From NCBI RefSeq assembly GCF_036898825.1, contig NZ_JARUND010000002.1:930001-994000 (forward strand): 64,000 nt of DNA, in the 5' to 3' direction. Both the position numbers and the translations under genes were made by a program. This DNA is from Streptomyces sp. B21-083. GTDB lineage: Bacteria > Actinomycetota > Actinomycetes > Streptomycetales > Streptomycetaceae. Below, in pieces: positions 35,613 to 44,425 of the stretch; positions within the stretch are counted from its first letter, which is position 1; every line of letters begins with the position of its first letter. The notes under the pieces are model-generated. The model was given only the letters and a program-made list of their open reading frames with translations, had not been told where the DNA came from and ran no database searches.

Positions 35613-35661
35613 CGCGGCGCAGCCGACGCGAACAGCGAGAGACGACAAGGACGGATGGACG

Positions 35662-36527
35662 ATGCGGCCCACCCCACCCCCGCTCCACACCTACGTGGAG
35701 TCGTGGACGCCAGGACCGGTCAGGGACGAGGACGTGCTGGGCGTCGGCCCTGCGGCGGCCCTGTCGGCGGTGCTGAACCTGCCAGGACCCGCCCCGAAGG
35801 CGGGCGAGGCGCTTGCGCCGATGTGGCAGTGGCTCTTCTTCCTGAGCTGGCCCGCCGGGCGGCTACTCGGCGCCGACGGGCACCCGTTGGACGGCCACTT
35901 CCTGCCACCCCTGCCTCACCGGCAGCGCATGTGGGCGGGCGGCCGGTGCGAGATCACCCAGCCCCTGTGCCTCGGTGAACCCGTCGAACGGGTCAGTTCC
36001 CTCGCTTCCGTGACCGCCAAGCGGGGGCGTACGGGCGAGATGCTGTTCGTCACCGAGCGCCGTGAGTTCCGTAGGCGGGCGGACGTGTCTCGTGGAGGAG
36101 CAGGACATCGTCTACCGGTCCGGGGGGCGGCGGACAACACCCGGCCGCCGTCGGCGAGTTCACCCGGCCGCACGTGGACGAGCCGTGGCAGCTCCCCCTG
36201 CACCCCGACCCGGCGCTGCTCTTCCGCTTCAGCGCGCTGACCGCGAACGCCCACCGCATCCACTACGACGCACCGTACTGCCGGGACGAGGAGGGTTACC
36301 CCGGGCTCGTCGTCCATGGCCCGCTGCTGGCCCTGCTCATGCTGGAACTCGCCCGCCGGGACGCCCTCGGCCGGCGGGTGCGCTCCCTGTCGTACCGGCT
36401 GCGTCGGCCGGTGTTCGCCGGGGAACACCTCGTGGCGTGCGGCACGCCCCGCGGTGACCACGCCGAACTGCGCGTGGCCACGGGGCGGGAGGAACAGCAC
36501 GCCACGGCGGAGGTGACCTTCGAATAA
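35662..36527 (+). pseudogene. FAS1-like/MaoC-type dehydratase with two frameshifts
   Basis: Joined across frames it is a hotdog-fold hydroxyacyl dehydratase of about 285 residues of the HTD2/mesaconyl-CoA hydratase type. Frame 1: RMWAGGRCEITQPLCLGEPV and GRTGEMLFVTERREFR. Frame 2, from about 36075: GGRTCLVEEQDIVYRSGG. Frame 3, from about 36120: AVGEFTRPHVDEPWQLPLHP, FRFSALTANAHRIHYDAPYC and YPGLVVHGPLLALLM (second hotdog catalytic region). The second break coincides with a run of six G. Both shifts are +1. The conservation through the breaks makes error or very recent mutation the best explanations. Confidence 0.75.
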
Positions 36528-36582
36528 CCCGGTCGGTCGGGTCGCCGGACTCCCAGCCGAGACGCTCAGCCGGGCGCTTCGG

Positions 36583-37728
36583 TCAGGGCGCCGGTACCTC
36601 GAGTACCAGCGCCGAGCCCATGCCGCCGCCCGCGCACATCGCTGCCACGCCCACGCCGCCGCCCCGGCGGCGCAGTTCGTGGACGAGGGTGACGGCCATC
36701 CTGGTGCCGGTGGCGGCGACCGGGTGGCCGAGGGAACAGCCGCTGCCGTTGACGTTGACAAGGCCCGGGTCCAGGCCGAGATTGCGGATCGCGGCGAGCG
36801 GCACCGAAGCGAAGGCCTCGTTGATCTCGAAGAGGTCGACGTCGGACATGGTCAGGCCGGCCCGGCGCAGCGCCTTGGGGATGGCGTGGATGGGGGTGAG
36901 GCCGGTCTCCGCAGGGTCGAGCGCGACCGAGGCCCACGACCGCACGGTGGCCAGCACGGGCAGCCCCAGCACCTCCCTGGCGAGCCGTTCCTCCGCGACC
37001 GCCACGACCGCCGCCGCGTCGTTGGCTCCGCAGGCGTTGCCCGCCGTGATCGAGAAGCCCTCGATCTCCGGGTGGAGCGGTTTGAGCGCGGCCAGTTTCT
37101 GCGCGCTGGTGTCGCGGCGTGGATGCTCGTCGGCCTCGAAGGGGCCGAAGGGGGTGTCGACGGGCAACGTCTCCTGCTTGAAGCGGCCCTCGTCGAGGGC
37201 ACGTACGGCGTTGCGGTGCGAGCGCAGCGCCCAGGCGTCCATCTCCTCGCGGGTGAGACCCGCCCGTACCGCGGTGTTCCAGCCGACCGTGATCGACATG
37301 TCGAGGTTGGGGGCGTCCGGGCGGTCAGGGTGCGAGGGCGGCACCCAGCGCTCGCGGTCCAGCCAGGACAGTTTGGGCGCGGTGGACGCGGAGTTGACGC
37401 CGCCCGCGAGCACCAGCCGGTCCATGTCGGCCCGGATCGAGGCCGCCGCCGTCTGGACGGCGGCGAGCCCCGCAGCGCAGTGCCGGTTCAGCGCGAGCCC
37501 CGGCACCTGCCCGAGGCCGGCCGTCACCGCCGCGTGCCGGGCGACGACGCCGCCGCCGTAGTGCGACTCGGCGAGGATCACGTCGTCAAGGAGGTCCGGG
37601 TCGAGTCCCTCGGCCGCCGCCGCGACGACACGGTCGGCCAGATCGTATACGGTCGTTTCGCGCAGACTCCCCTTGAAGGCGGTGGCGATCGGGGTACGCA
37701 GGGCTGAGACGAGCACAGCTTCAGGCAT
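36583..37728 (-). CDS. Acetyl-CoA acyltransferase (thiolase)
   Basis: 381 residues. Nucleophile Cys in LNRHCAAGLAAVQTAAASI, NEAFASVPLAAIRNLGLDP, the GSGCSLGHPVAATGTRMA loop and the second active-site Cys in AAMCAGGGMGSALVLEV are all present. This is a degradative-type thiolase that cleaves 3-ketoacyl-CoA. ATG 37728 overlaps the CoA-ligase stop by eight bases, so ligase and thiolase are one operon under operator copy 5. It is convergent with the dehydratase gene. Confidence 0.93.
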   Translation of the reverse strand: MPEAVLVSALRTPIATAFKGSLRETTVYDLADRVVAAAAEGLDPDLLDDVILAESHYGGGVVARHAAVTAGLGQVPGLALNRHCAAGLAAVQTAAASIRADMDRLVLAGGVNSASTAPKLSWLDRERWVPPSHPDRPDAPNLDMSITVGWNTAVRAGLTREEMDAWALRSHRNAVRALDEGRFKQETLPVDTPFGPFEADEHPRRDTSAQKLAALKPLHPEIEGFSITAGNACGANDAAAVVAVAEERLAREVLGLPVLATVRSWASVALDPAETGLTPIHAIPKALRRAGLTMSDVDLFEINEAFASVPLAAIRNLGLDPGLVNVNGSGCSLGHPVAATGTRMAVTLVHELRRRGGGVGVAAMCAGGGMGSALVLEVPAP

Positions 37729-39154
37729 CGGCGGCCTCCTCCAGTTCGGCGACCAAGGTGCGGCGCAAGAGTTTTCCGGTGGATGTGCGGGGCAGTTCGG
37801 AGCGGAAGACGACGGTGTCCGGCGTCTTGGAGGAGCGCAGCCGCTGTCGGGCGAAGGACCGGATCTCCTCCGGGTCGCCCGATCCGACCAGCACCGCGAC
37901 CAGGCGCTGGCCCCACTCCGGGTCGGCAAGCCCGAGTACGGCGGCCTCGTGCACCCCCGGATGCTGCAGCAGTACGTCCTCGATCTCGGCGGGGGCGATG
38001 TTCTCACCGGCCCGGATGATGGTGTCGTCGGCGCGGCCCTCCAGGTAGAGGTAGCCGTCCGTGTCCAGCCGGCCCCGGTCACGGGTGGCGAACCAGCCGT
38101 CCCCGGGCGCTTTGTCCGACTCCGCGTACTCGCCGGAGATCTGGTCCCCGCGGACGAAGACGAGCCCTGTGGTGTCAGGACCGAGCGTCCCTCCGTCCTC
38201 GTCGCGGATCTCGAACTCCACGCCGGGCAGCGGGCGCCCCACCGAACCGAGGCGCGCCCGTACGGCCGGATCGTCGGAGGCGATCGCCTGCCAGTGGTCC
38301 TCGGGGCCCAGCACACAGACCGACGAGGCGGTCTCGGTCAGACCGTAGGCGTTGACGAAGCCGGTGCCCGGGAACTGCCGCAGTGCCCGCTCCACCACCG
38401 GCAGGGGGCAGCGCGCGCCGCCGTAGGCGAGGCTGCGCAGGGTCGGCACGCCGGCTTCCGCTTCGCCCAGTTCCCGGGTGATGCGGGCGAGCATGGTCGG
38501 GACCACCATGGCGTGGGTCACGCCTTCGCGGCGGACCGTGGTCAGCCAGTCGGCCGGGTCGAAGGCGGACTGATAGACGACGCGGCGGCCGGCGTACAGG
38601 TTCGTCAGCAGGTTCATCACGCCGGCCACGTGGTACGGCGGCAGCGCCACCAGGGTCGCGTCGGTGGCGTTCGCCGAGCCGAAGTCCTGGGTGTTGAAGA
38701 CGTAGGCGAGCAGATGGCGGTGGCGCAGCAGGGCCGCCTTGGGGGCGGCGGTGGTGCCGCTGGTGTAGAGGACGACGGCGGTGGCGTCGCGGTCCTCCGG
38801 GGCGGGCTTCCACTCCGCCTCGCCCGGGGGCGGGGCAAGAAGTGCGTCGAGGTCGGCCGGACGCAGTACCTCGGCCCCCGGGTGCCGGAGGATCAGGGCG
38901 TCCAGCTGGTCTTCGCCGAGTCGGTAGTTGAGGGGGACGAACGGGACTCCGGCCAGGGCGGCGCCGAACAGGGCGACGGGGTAGGCGAGATGGTTCGGGC
39001 CCAGGTACAGGACCGCGGTGCGGTCACGGAAGCGGTCGGCCGCGTGGCGTGCGAGGCGCTGGAGCCCGGCCGCGGACAGCGACCGGCCGCCCTCCGTGAC
39101 GATTGGGCGCTCTCCCGCGGAGGCGGCCATTTCCAGGATCACGACTATGTTCAT
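37721..39154 (-). CDS. Acyl-CoA ligase (AMP-binding)
   Basis: About 477 residues. P-loop VLYTSGTTAAPKAALLRHRH, A5-type motif NAYGLTETASSVCVLGPEDH, DRGRLDTDGYLYLEGRADD and RAGENIAPAEIEDVLLQHPG, with Lys near the end in ELPRTSTGKLLRRTLVAEL. The start MNIVVILEMAAS (ATG 39154) matches the length of relatives but overlaps operator copy 5 by two bases and has no ribosome binding site, so the message may be almost leaderless; ATG 39130 is an alternative. It is co-transcribed with the thiolase. Confidence 0.88.
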   Translation of the reverse strand: MNIVVILEMAASAGERPIVTEGGRSLSAAGLQRLARHAADRFRDRTAVLYLGPNHLAYPVALFGAALAGVPFVPLNYRLGEDQLDALILRHPGAEVLRPADLDALLAPPPGEAEWKPAPEDRDATAVVLYTSGTTAAPKAALLRHRHLLAYVFNTQDFGSANATDATLVALPPYHVAGVMNLLTNLYAGRRVVYQSAFDPADWLTTVRREGVTHAMVVPTMLARITRELGEAEAGVPTLRSLAYGGARCPLPVVERALRQFPGTGFVNAYGLTETASSVCVLGPEDHWQAIASDDPAVRARLGSVGRPLPGVEFEIRDEDGGTLGPDTTGLVFVRGDQISGEYAESDKAPGDGWFATRDRGRLDTDGYLYLEGRADDTIIRAGENIAPAEIEDVLLQHPGVHEAAVLGLADPEWGQRLVAVLVGSGDPEEIRSFARQRLRSSKTPDTVVFRSELPRTSTGKLLRRTLVAELEEAADA

Positions 39155-39176
39155 GAGAACGCCATTCTCATACACT
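39153..39176. promoter_or_regulatory. Operator copy 5 between ligase and SDR genes
   Basis: ATGAGAACGCCATTCTCAT (39153-39171) is a 19-bp inverted repeat with perfect 7-base arms and core GAGAA-N5-TTCTC (39155-39169). TACACT (39171-39176) is a good rightward -10 for the SDR gene, and the operator fills the spacer upstream of it. The leftward -10 would lie within the operator (TATGAG, 39167-39172, minus strand). Confidence 0.65.
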
Positions 39177-39207
39177 CAGAGGCACGCTCGCAAGAGAGGG
39201 GTATCAC

Positions 39208-39975
39208 GTGCGCATTGATGGATCGACGGCCCTGGTGGTCGGCGGCGCGGGTGGCCTCGGCGAGGCCACGGTACGGCGACTGCACGCGGCAGGCGCCACA
39301 GTGGTGGTCGCCGATCTCGCCGACGACAAGGGCAAAACCCTGGAGGCGGAGCTGGGCGTGCGGTACGTCCGCACCGACGCCACCGACGAGGACTCGGTGG
39401 CGGCCGCGGTGGAAGTGGCCGAGCGCGCGGGCGAGTTCCGCGTCGCCGTCGACTGCCACGGCGGCCCGGCGAGCGGCGGGCGGCTCGTCGGCAAGGACGG
39501 CTCGCCACTGGACCTCGCCGACTTCCGCAGCACAGTGGACATCTATCTGACCGGCGTCTTTAATGTCATGCGCATGGCTGCCTCCGCACTCGCGCGCACC
39601 GCACCCCAGGACGAGGACGGCGGACGAGGCGTGATCGTCACGACCTCGTCCATCGCCGCCTTCGAGGGGCAGATCGGCCAGCTGCCGTACGCCGCCGCCA
39701 AGGGCGGGGTGAGCGCGATGACGCTGGTCGCCGCCCGGGACCTGTCCCCCCTGGGCATCCGCGTGGTCTCCGTCGCCCCCGGCACCGTCCTCACACCCGC
39801 CTACGGCAAGGCCGCGGACCGTCTAGAGGCGTACTGGGGCCCCCAGGTACCGCATCCACGGCGCATGGGACGGCCCGACGAATACGCCGCACTGGTGCAA
39901 CACCTGTGCGAAAACGACTACCTCAACGGTGAAGTCGTCCGCCTGGACGGCGCGTTGAGGTTCCCACCGAAATAG
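39208..39975 (+). CDS. Short-chain dehydrogenase/reductase
   Basis: 255 residues. The nucleotide motif is [20 protein letters not shown]. The catalytic set shows Ser in [17 protein letters not shown] and [14 protein letters not shown] (Tyr-x3-Lys). A member of this size and pattern resembles 3-hydroxyacyl-CoA dehydrogenases of the HSD17B10 kind (long insert [20 protein letters not shown]). GTG 39208 follows AGAGGGG. It probably carries out the hydroxyacyl oxidation that precedes the thiolase encoded divergently. The third secreted-protein gene begins 33 bases downstream. Confidence 0.9.
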   Translation: MRIDGSTALVVGGAGGLGEATVRRLHAAGATVVVADLADDKGKTLEAELGVRYVRTDATDEDSVAAAVEVAERAGEFRVAVDCHGGPASGGRLVGKDGSPLDLADFRSTVDIYLTGVFNVMRMAASALARTAPQDEDGGRGVIVTTSSIAAFEGQIGQLPYAAAKGGVSAMTLVAARDLSPLGIRVVSVAPGTVLTPAYGKAADRLEAYWGPQVPHPRRMGRPDEYAALVQHLCENDYLNGEVVRLDGALRFPPK

Positions 39976-40008
39976 CACGTCCTCGATCACACCGATCAAA
40001 GGAGTGCC

Positions 40009-41949
40009 ATGCGTATGAGAACCAAGGGCCTCACGGCCCTTGTGGCCCTGGTGGGCGTCACCGCCTTCCTGTCACCCGCGGAGGCGGCCCCGGCCTCCGC
40101 GTCCGCCGCCTCCTCGGCCTCGTCGGTCGCCTCGGCTTCCCGGGTCCCGCGGCCCCCCGCTCCCGAGCGGAGCGGCTGCCCCTGCCGCCGACCGCCCCCC
40201 TCGAACACGGTGGGATCGTGTACCGCGGCCGTCAACCCGCGGGGCACGGGCTGTATGTCGGGCGCCTGGGACTCCGACATCCGTAACGGTGGCTTCCTGC
40301 CGGGCGGACGTACGGTCACCGCGGTCGTGGAGTTCGCCGGTGCCCCGGCCGCGCCCGACCCGGCCGGCGTCTACACCAGCGAGCAGCTGATCCTGGTACG
40401 GACCGACGGCACGAAGTTCCCGAACGGTGACGCGTGGAAGTGCGTCACCTGTGGCACCCCGCCCGTCAATAGGCAGGGCATCAACCCAGACCTGAGCTAC
40501 CCCCAGCCGTTCTCCGACGGCAAGGGTGCTGCTCGGGTCGAACATCGTCGACTGCGGCGAGTACGCCCTCGACTCGCCGGGCTGCACCCCGGCCCGCCTC
40601 CACATCTACCCGATCCGCTGGAACAGCACCGCCGACGGATCAGGGCCGGGCGGCTCCATCCGGGAGCTGCGCCTGCACCCGGACCAGGTGCACCTCGGCT
40701 TCAACTCCATCGCCGTCAGCGGCTCGCGCCTCGACCAGTTCGGCTACCTGGGCCGTCTGCGCTTCAATCCGGCGCCGACGTCGGGAGCACCCCTCGTACC
40801 CCGCTACGACCTCGACAAGGCCACGCGTCTCTTCGACGCCTCCCCCGCCGCGCAGCCGGTGCACGTCGACCCCAACGACCCCTCGAAGCTGGTGGACAAC
40901 ACCTCGCTGCCCGGCGTCGGTGAGTTCCGCGGCTTCTCGAAGGACGGCACGGAGGCCTTCTACGTCGGCTATCCGGTCGAATCGTCCAACCTCGACCTGG
41001 TGGCCGTCAACCTGCAGACGGGAAGGTCCGCCGGATCACGGCGAACCCCGGGTACGCGGACCCCGTGGACGCCTCCCCCGACGACCGGTGGATCGTGGCG
41101 CTGGACACCCGCGGCTACGACCGCATGATGTTCACCTCCGGGATGACCGGCATCCCGGCGATCACCGACCTGCTGACCACCTCCGTGGTCTCCTCGGTCC
41201 GCAACAACGGCCAGCGGCGCTTCTTCCAGCCGTACCTGATCGACCGCAACGGCGACCGGGGCTCCTACCAGGGCCAGCAGCTCAACTACTCCAACACCTC
41301 CACCAACTGGAACGCCGGCGCCGACCCGCGCTGGTCGCCCGACGGCACCTCGGTCGCCTACTACGAGCGCCTGGTGTCCTTCCCGTCGCGCGGCGGCGCC
41401 AACCCGCTGCCGTGCCCGGCGTCCACCGAGCCCGGCGGCCGTCGCGTCCGGCTGATGATCGCCCGCCTCGTGGACCGCAAGCCGTTGCACATGCCGCCGG
41501 TGAAGCCGATCTCCGACACCGTGCCGTGGGGCACGCCGTACGTCCCCGGCAGCGTGATTCCGCAGCGGCCGTACCCGACGCAGGGCGACTACACCCTGGT
41601 GGGCAAGAAGTCCGGCAGCGCCAAGGTCAACATCACGTGGGACGCCGCCAAGACCGGCGTGCAGACGGTGTCCGTGAAGTACACGAACTTCTCGGACGAC
41701 GGCAAGGGCGTCATCAACGGCTCCGAGAGCGTGACCCGCACCAGCACCAGCCCGACCCTGACCACCCTCGACTGGTCCTCGGACCTGGTGAAGACAGGCC
41801 GTCACGGCAAGGTGCTGTCCACCAAGAAGACCAGCGCCTACGGCTTCCACGTCACCATCGACCTCCGGAAGACGCAGTTCCAGGCGACCGGCACACTCAT
41901 CACGAACGTGGGCAAAAAAGCGTACTACCAGCCCGCGAACGGGACCTGA
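40009..41949 (+). pseudogene. Third secreted beta-propeller paralogue, frameshifted
   Basis: Close relative of the protein at 13325: identical leader ALVALVGVTAFLSP, then GSCTAAVNPRGTGCMSGAWD, WKCVTCGTP and VPWGTPYVPGS. Frame 1 is lost at about 40522 after FSDGK, where two bases seem missing. Frame 2 continues VLLGSNIVDCGEYALDSPGC to about 41025, and frame 1 resumes RRITANPGYADPVDASPDDR to the stop. A compensated local shift also garbles the ERLPLPPTAPSN segment near 40175-40205. It is the second gene after the SDR, under operator copy 5. If the shifts are errors, this is a full-length gene of about 647 codons. Confidence 0.75.
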
Positions 41950-41988
41950 CACACCTGAGGGCCTGGTCCGCTTCACGCGCGGGCCAGG

Positions 41989-42014
41989 CCCCCCGGGACT
42001 GTCGTCCCGGGGGG
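41989..42014. terminator. Bidirectional terminator
   Basis: CCCCCCGGGAC (41989-41999) and GTCCCGGGGGG (42004-42014) form a perfect 11-bp stem with loop TGTC between the convergent secreted-protein and CoA-transferase genes. A second, weaker stem GGCCTGG/CCAGGCC lies just to its left. Confidence 0.8.
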
Positions 42015-42025
42015 GCCGAACGGTG

Positions 42026-43069
42026 TCAGAGCAGGTCGCCGTGTTCCCCCAGGCGCGGCGGCGGACCGTACGACGGCACCTGGCCGGCGATCCGGAAGGG
42101 GCTGCCGACCAGTCGGTGGCCGCCCGCCTCGATCACCGCGTCAGGTGCTTCGGCGAGCGCCTCGGGCAGGGTGCGTACCGCGCCCGCCGGTACTCCGAGC
42201 GGGCTCAGCCTGGCCTCCCAGGCCGCCGCCGAATCCCCGGCGAGGGCCTTCGTCACCGCCGCGATCACCTCGTCGCGGCGGGCCGCGCGCTCGGCCATCG
42301 TCGCGTAGCCCTCGATGCCGGCCTCGGCGGCGAAGGCGCGCCAGAACCCGTCGTGGGTGATGAACAGGGCCAGGTGGCCCTCGGCGGTGGGGAAGAGCTG
42401 CGCGGGAACGTAGTAGGCGTGCGCTCCCCCGAGGCGGCGCGGCGCGGCGCCGTCGTTGAGCCAGGCGGCGGCGTGGTAGTTAAGCTGGGAGAGCATCACG
42501 TCGCGCAGCGAGACCTCGACCTGGCCGCCGCGTCCGGAGACGACCTGGGCCAACAGGCCCAGTGCGGCGGCCAGTCCGGCCGAGTTGTCGGCCGAGGAGT
42601 AGCCCGGCAGCATGGGCGGCCCGTCCGGCTCACCCGTGAGGGCGGCGACGCCAGTGGCGGCCTGGACGACGTAGTCGAAGGCGGGGGTGTCGCCGGCCTC
42701 CATGCCCCAGCCGGTGAGGGCGACGCACACCAGTCGCTCGTTGAACGGCTTCAGTGCCTCGTAGGTGAGGCCGAAGCGCTCGACGGCCGACGGTTTGAGA
42801 TTGACCAGCAGGGCGTCGGCGTCCCGTACCAGCTCGTGCAGCCGGTCCTGGCCCGCCGGGGCGGCCAGGTCCACACAGATCGAGCGCTTGCCCCGGTTGA
42901 GGCTGGCGAAGTACGCGTCGGAGACCTGCCGGGAGAGGTCGCCGCCGGGCGGCTCGACCTTCGTGACCTGCGCGCCGAGGTCGGCGAGCAGCATGGTGGC
43001 GTAGGGGCCGGCCAGGATGTGGCCGACCTCAAGCACCCGCAGCCCCGCGAGGGGCCCAGCGCCGGTCAC
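42026..43069 (-). CDS. Class III CoA-transferase (CaiB/BaiF family)
   Basis: About 347 residues. LAGLRVLEVGHILAGPYATM, LADLGAQVTKVEPPGGDLSR, SLNRGKRSICVDLAAPAG and ALTGWGMEAGDTPAFDYVVQ (catalytic Asp expected in AFDYVVQAA) place it in the family. It is somewhat shorter than the copy at 33328. The GTG overlaps the LLM stop as GTGA. It is the last gene of the operon that begins at 48616 or, by read-through, at 50214. The CoA acceptor may be the product of the LLM enzyme or the mutase. Confidence 0.9.
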   Translation of the reverse strand: MTGAGPLAGLRVLEVGHILAGPYATMLLADLGAQVTKVEPPGGDLSRQVSDAYFASLNRGKRSICVDLAAPAGQDRLHELVRDADALLVNLKPSAVERFGLTYEALKPFNERLVCVALTGWGMEAGDTPAFDYVVQAATGVAALTGEPDGPPMLPGYSSADNSAGLAAALGLLAQVVSGRGGQVEVSLRDVMLSQLNYHAAAWLNDGAAPRRLGGAHAYYVPAQLFPTAEGHLALFITHDGFWRAFAAEAGIEGYATMAERAARRDEVIAAVTKALAGDSAAAWEARLSPLGVPAGAVRTLPEALAEAPDAVIEAGGHRLVGSPFRIAGQVPSYGPPPRLGEHGDLL

Positions 43070-44022
43070 CGCAGCTCCGCGGCGATCGCCGCGACGGCGT
43101 CCCGGGTGCGCAGCTTGGAGGCGATGAGCTCCTCCCGTCCGGTGCCGATGGGCAGCAGCCGCACGGACAGGTCGGTCACCCCGGCATCGGCGAACTGCCG
43201 GAAGCGGGCCGCGATGGCCGCCTCGTCGCCGGCCGCGCACAGGTCGCCGACATCGCGGGCGGTGCCGTGTTCGAGGAGACGCTGGTAGTTCGGGGAGATC
43301 TCGGCCTCGCCGAGGATGCGGTTGGCGCGCTCGCGCGCCGCGTCGACCTCGTGCGGTGCGCACAGGCACACCGGGATGCCCGCGACGATACGGGGAGCCG
43401 GGCGGCCCGCCGCCTCCGCCGCCTTGGTGATCGTCGGGGCGATGTGCTCGCCGACCGCCCGTTCGTCGGCCATCCACAGCACCGTGCCGTCCGTGTGCTC
43501 CCCGGCGATGCGCAGCATCACCGGCCCCAGCGCGGCCAGCAGGACCGGGAGGGGGGCGATGGGGGCGATGGTGAGCGGGTTGTGGACGCTGAAGACGTCG
43601 TTGTCCACGTCCGCCGAACCACCCCCGGACCGCGCGGCGTTGAGGACCTCCAGGTAGGCGCGGGTGTACGACGCGGGCTTCTCGTACGGCAGGCCCAGCA
43701 TGTCCCGGACGATCCAGTGGTGGGAGGCGCCGACGCCCAGCGCGAGCCGCCCGCCCGCCACCGCCTGCGCGGACATGGCCTGGCGGGCCAGCGCGATCGG
43801 GTGCTGGGCGTGGACGGGAACGACGGCCGTGCCCAGTTCGATGCGTTCCGTGGCCTGGCCCATGACGGCGATGGCGGTCAGGGCGTCGAAGTCCGTCGGC
43901 ACCTGCGGCACCCACACGGTGTCGAACCCGGCCTCTTCGGCCCACCGGGCGTCGTCGACCATACGGGCCGCCTTGTGCGTCGCGTCACCCCGTTCGGGGC
44001 CACTCATCACTCCGACTCGCAT
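43066..44022 (-). CDS. LLM-class F420-dependent oxidoreductase
   Basis: 318 residues: MRVGVMSGPERGDATHKAAR, EEAGFDTVWVPQVPTDFDAL, IELGTAVVPVHAQHPIALAR and GRLALGVGASHHWIVRDMLG match the TIGR03564-like F420 LLM pattern common in actinomycetes. It starts one base after the stop of the mutase small-subunit gene. A hydride transfer on a ketone, alcohol or enoyl group adjacent to the mutase step is likely; the exact reaction is unknown. Confidence 0.87.
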   Translation of the reverse strand: MRVGVMSGPERGDATHKAARMVDDARWAEEAGFDTVWVPQVPTDFDALTAIAVMGQATERIELGTAVVPVHAQHPIALARQAMSAQAVAGGRLALGVGASHHWIVRDMLGLPYEKPASYTRAYLEVLNAARSGGGSADVDNDVFSVHNPLTIAPIAPLPVLLAALGPVMLRIAGEHTDGTVLWMADERAVGEHIAPTITKAAEAAGRPAPRIVAGIPVCLCAPHEVDAARERANRILGEAEISPNYQRLLEHGTARDVGDLCAAGDEAAIAARFRQFADAGVTDLSVRLLPIGTGREELIASKLRTRDAVAAIAAELR

Positions 44023-44023
44023 C

Positions 44024-44425
44024 TCAGTCCTCCGGGGCTGTCAGGGCGCGGATGTCCGCGACGATCTCGTCGATCGGGGTGCCCGTGGGGTACACGCCGG
44101 CAGCCCCGGCCTCCCGCAGCCGCGCGATGTCGCCGGCCGGGATGGTCCCGCCGACCACGACGGGGATGTCGTCGCCGCCCGCGGCGCGCAGCGCCTCGAC
44201 CGTGCGGCGGGTGAGGGTGAGGTGGGCGCCGGAGAGGATGGACAGGCCGACGAGGGCGACGTCCTCCTGCACCGCGGTGACGGCGATGTCGTCCACGCGG
44301 TGCCTGATGCCGGTGAACACCACCTCGAATCCGGCGTCCCGCAGTCCGCGGGCGACCAGTTTCGCGCCGCGGTCGTGCCCGTCGAGGCCGGGCTTGGCGA
44401 CGAGTACGCGTACCGGTGCGGTCAT
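44024..44425 (-). CDS. Acyl-CoA mutase small subunit (B12-binding)
   Basis: 133 residues. The cobalamin-binding signature is complete: KPGLDGHDRGAKLVARGL (D-x-H-x-x-G with the axial His), VGLSILSGAHLTLTRR (S-x-L) and VVVGGTIPAGD (GG). ATGA overlap with the large-subunit gene. Together they form an adenosylcobalamin-dependent carbon-skeleton mutase of the two-chain type, like archaeal methylmalonyl-CoA mutase or isobutyryl-CoA mutase. Confidence 0.93.
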   Translation of the reverse strand: MTAPVRVLVAKPGLDGHDRGAKLVARGLRDAGFEVVFTGIRHRVDDIAVTAVQEDVALVGLSILSGAHLTLTRRTVEALRAAGGDDIPVVVGGTIPAGDIARLREAGAAGVYPTGTPIDEIVADIRALTAPED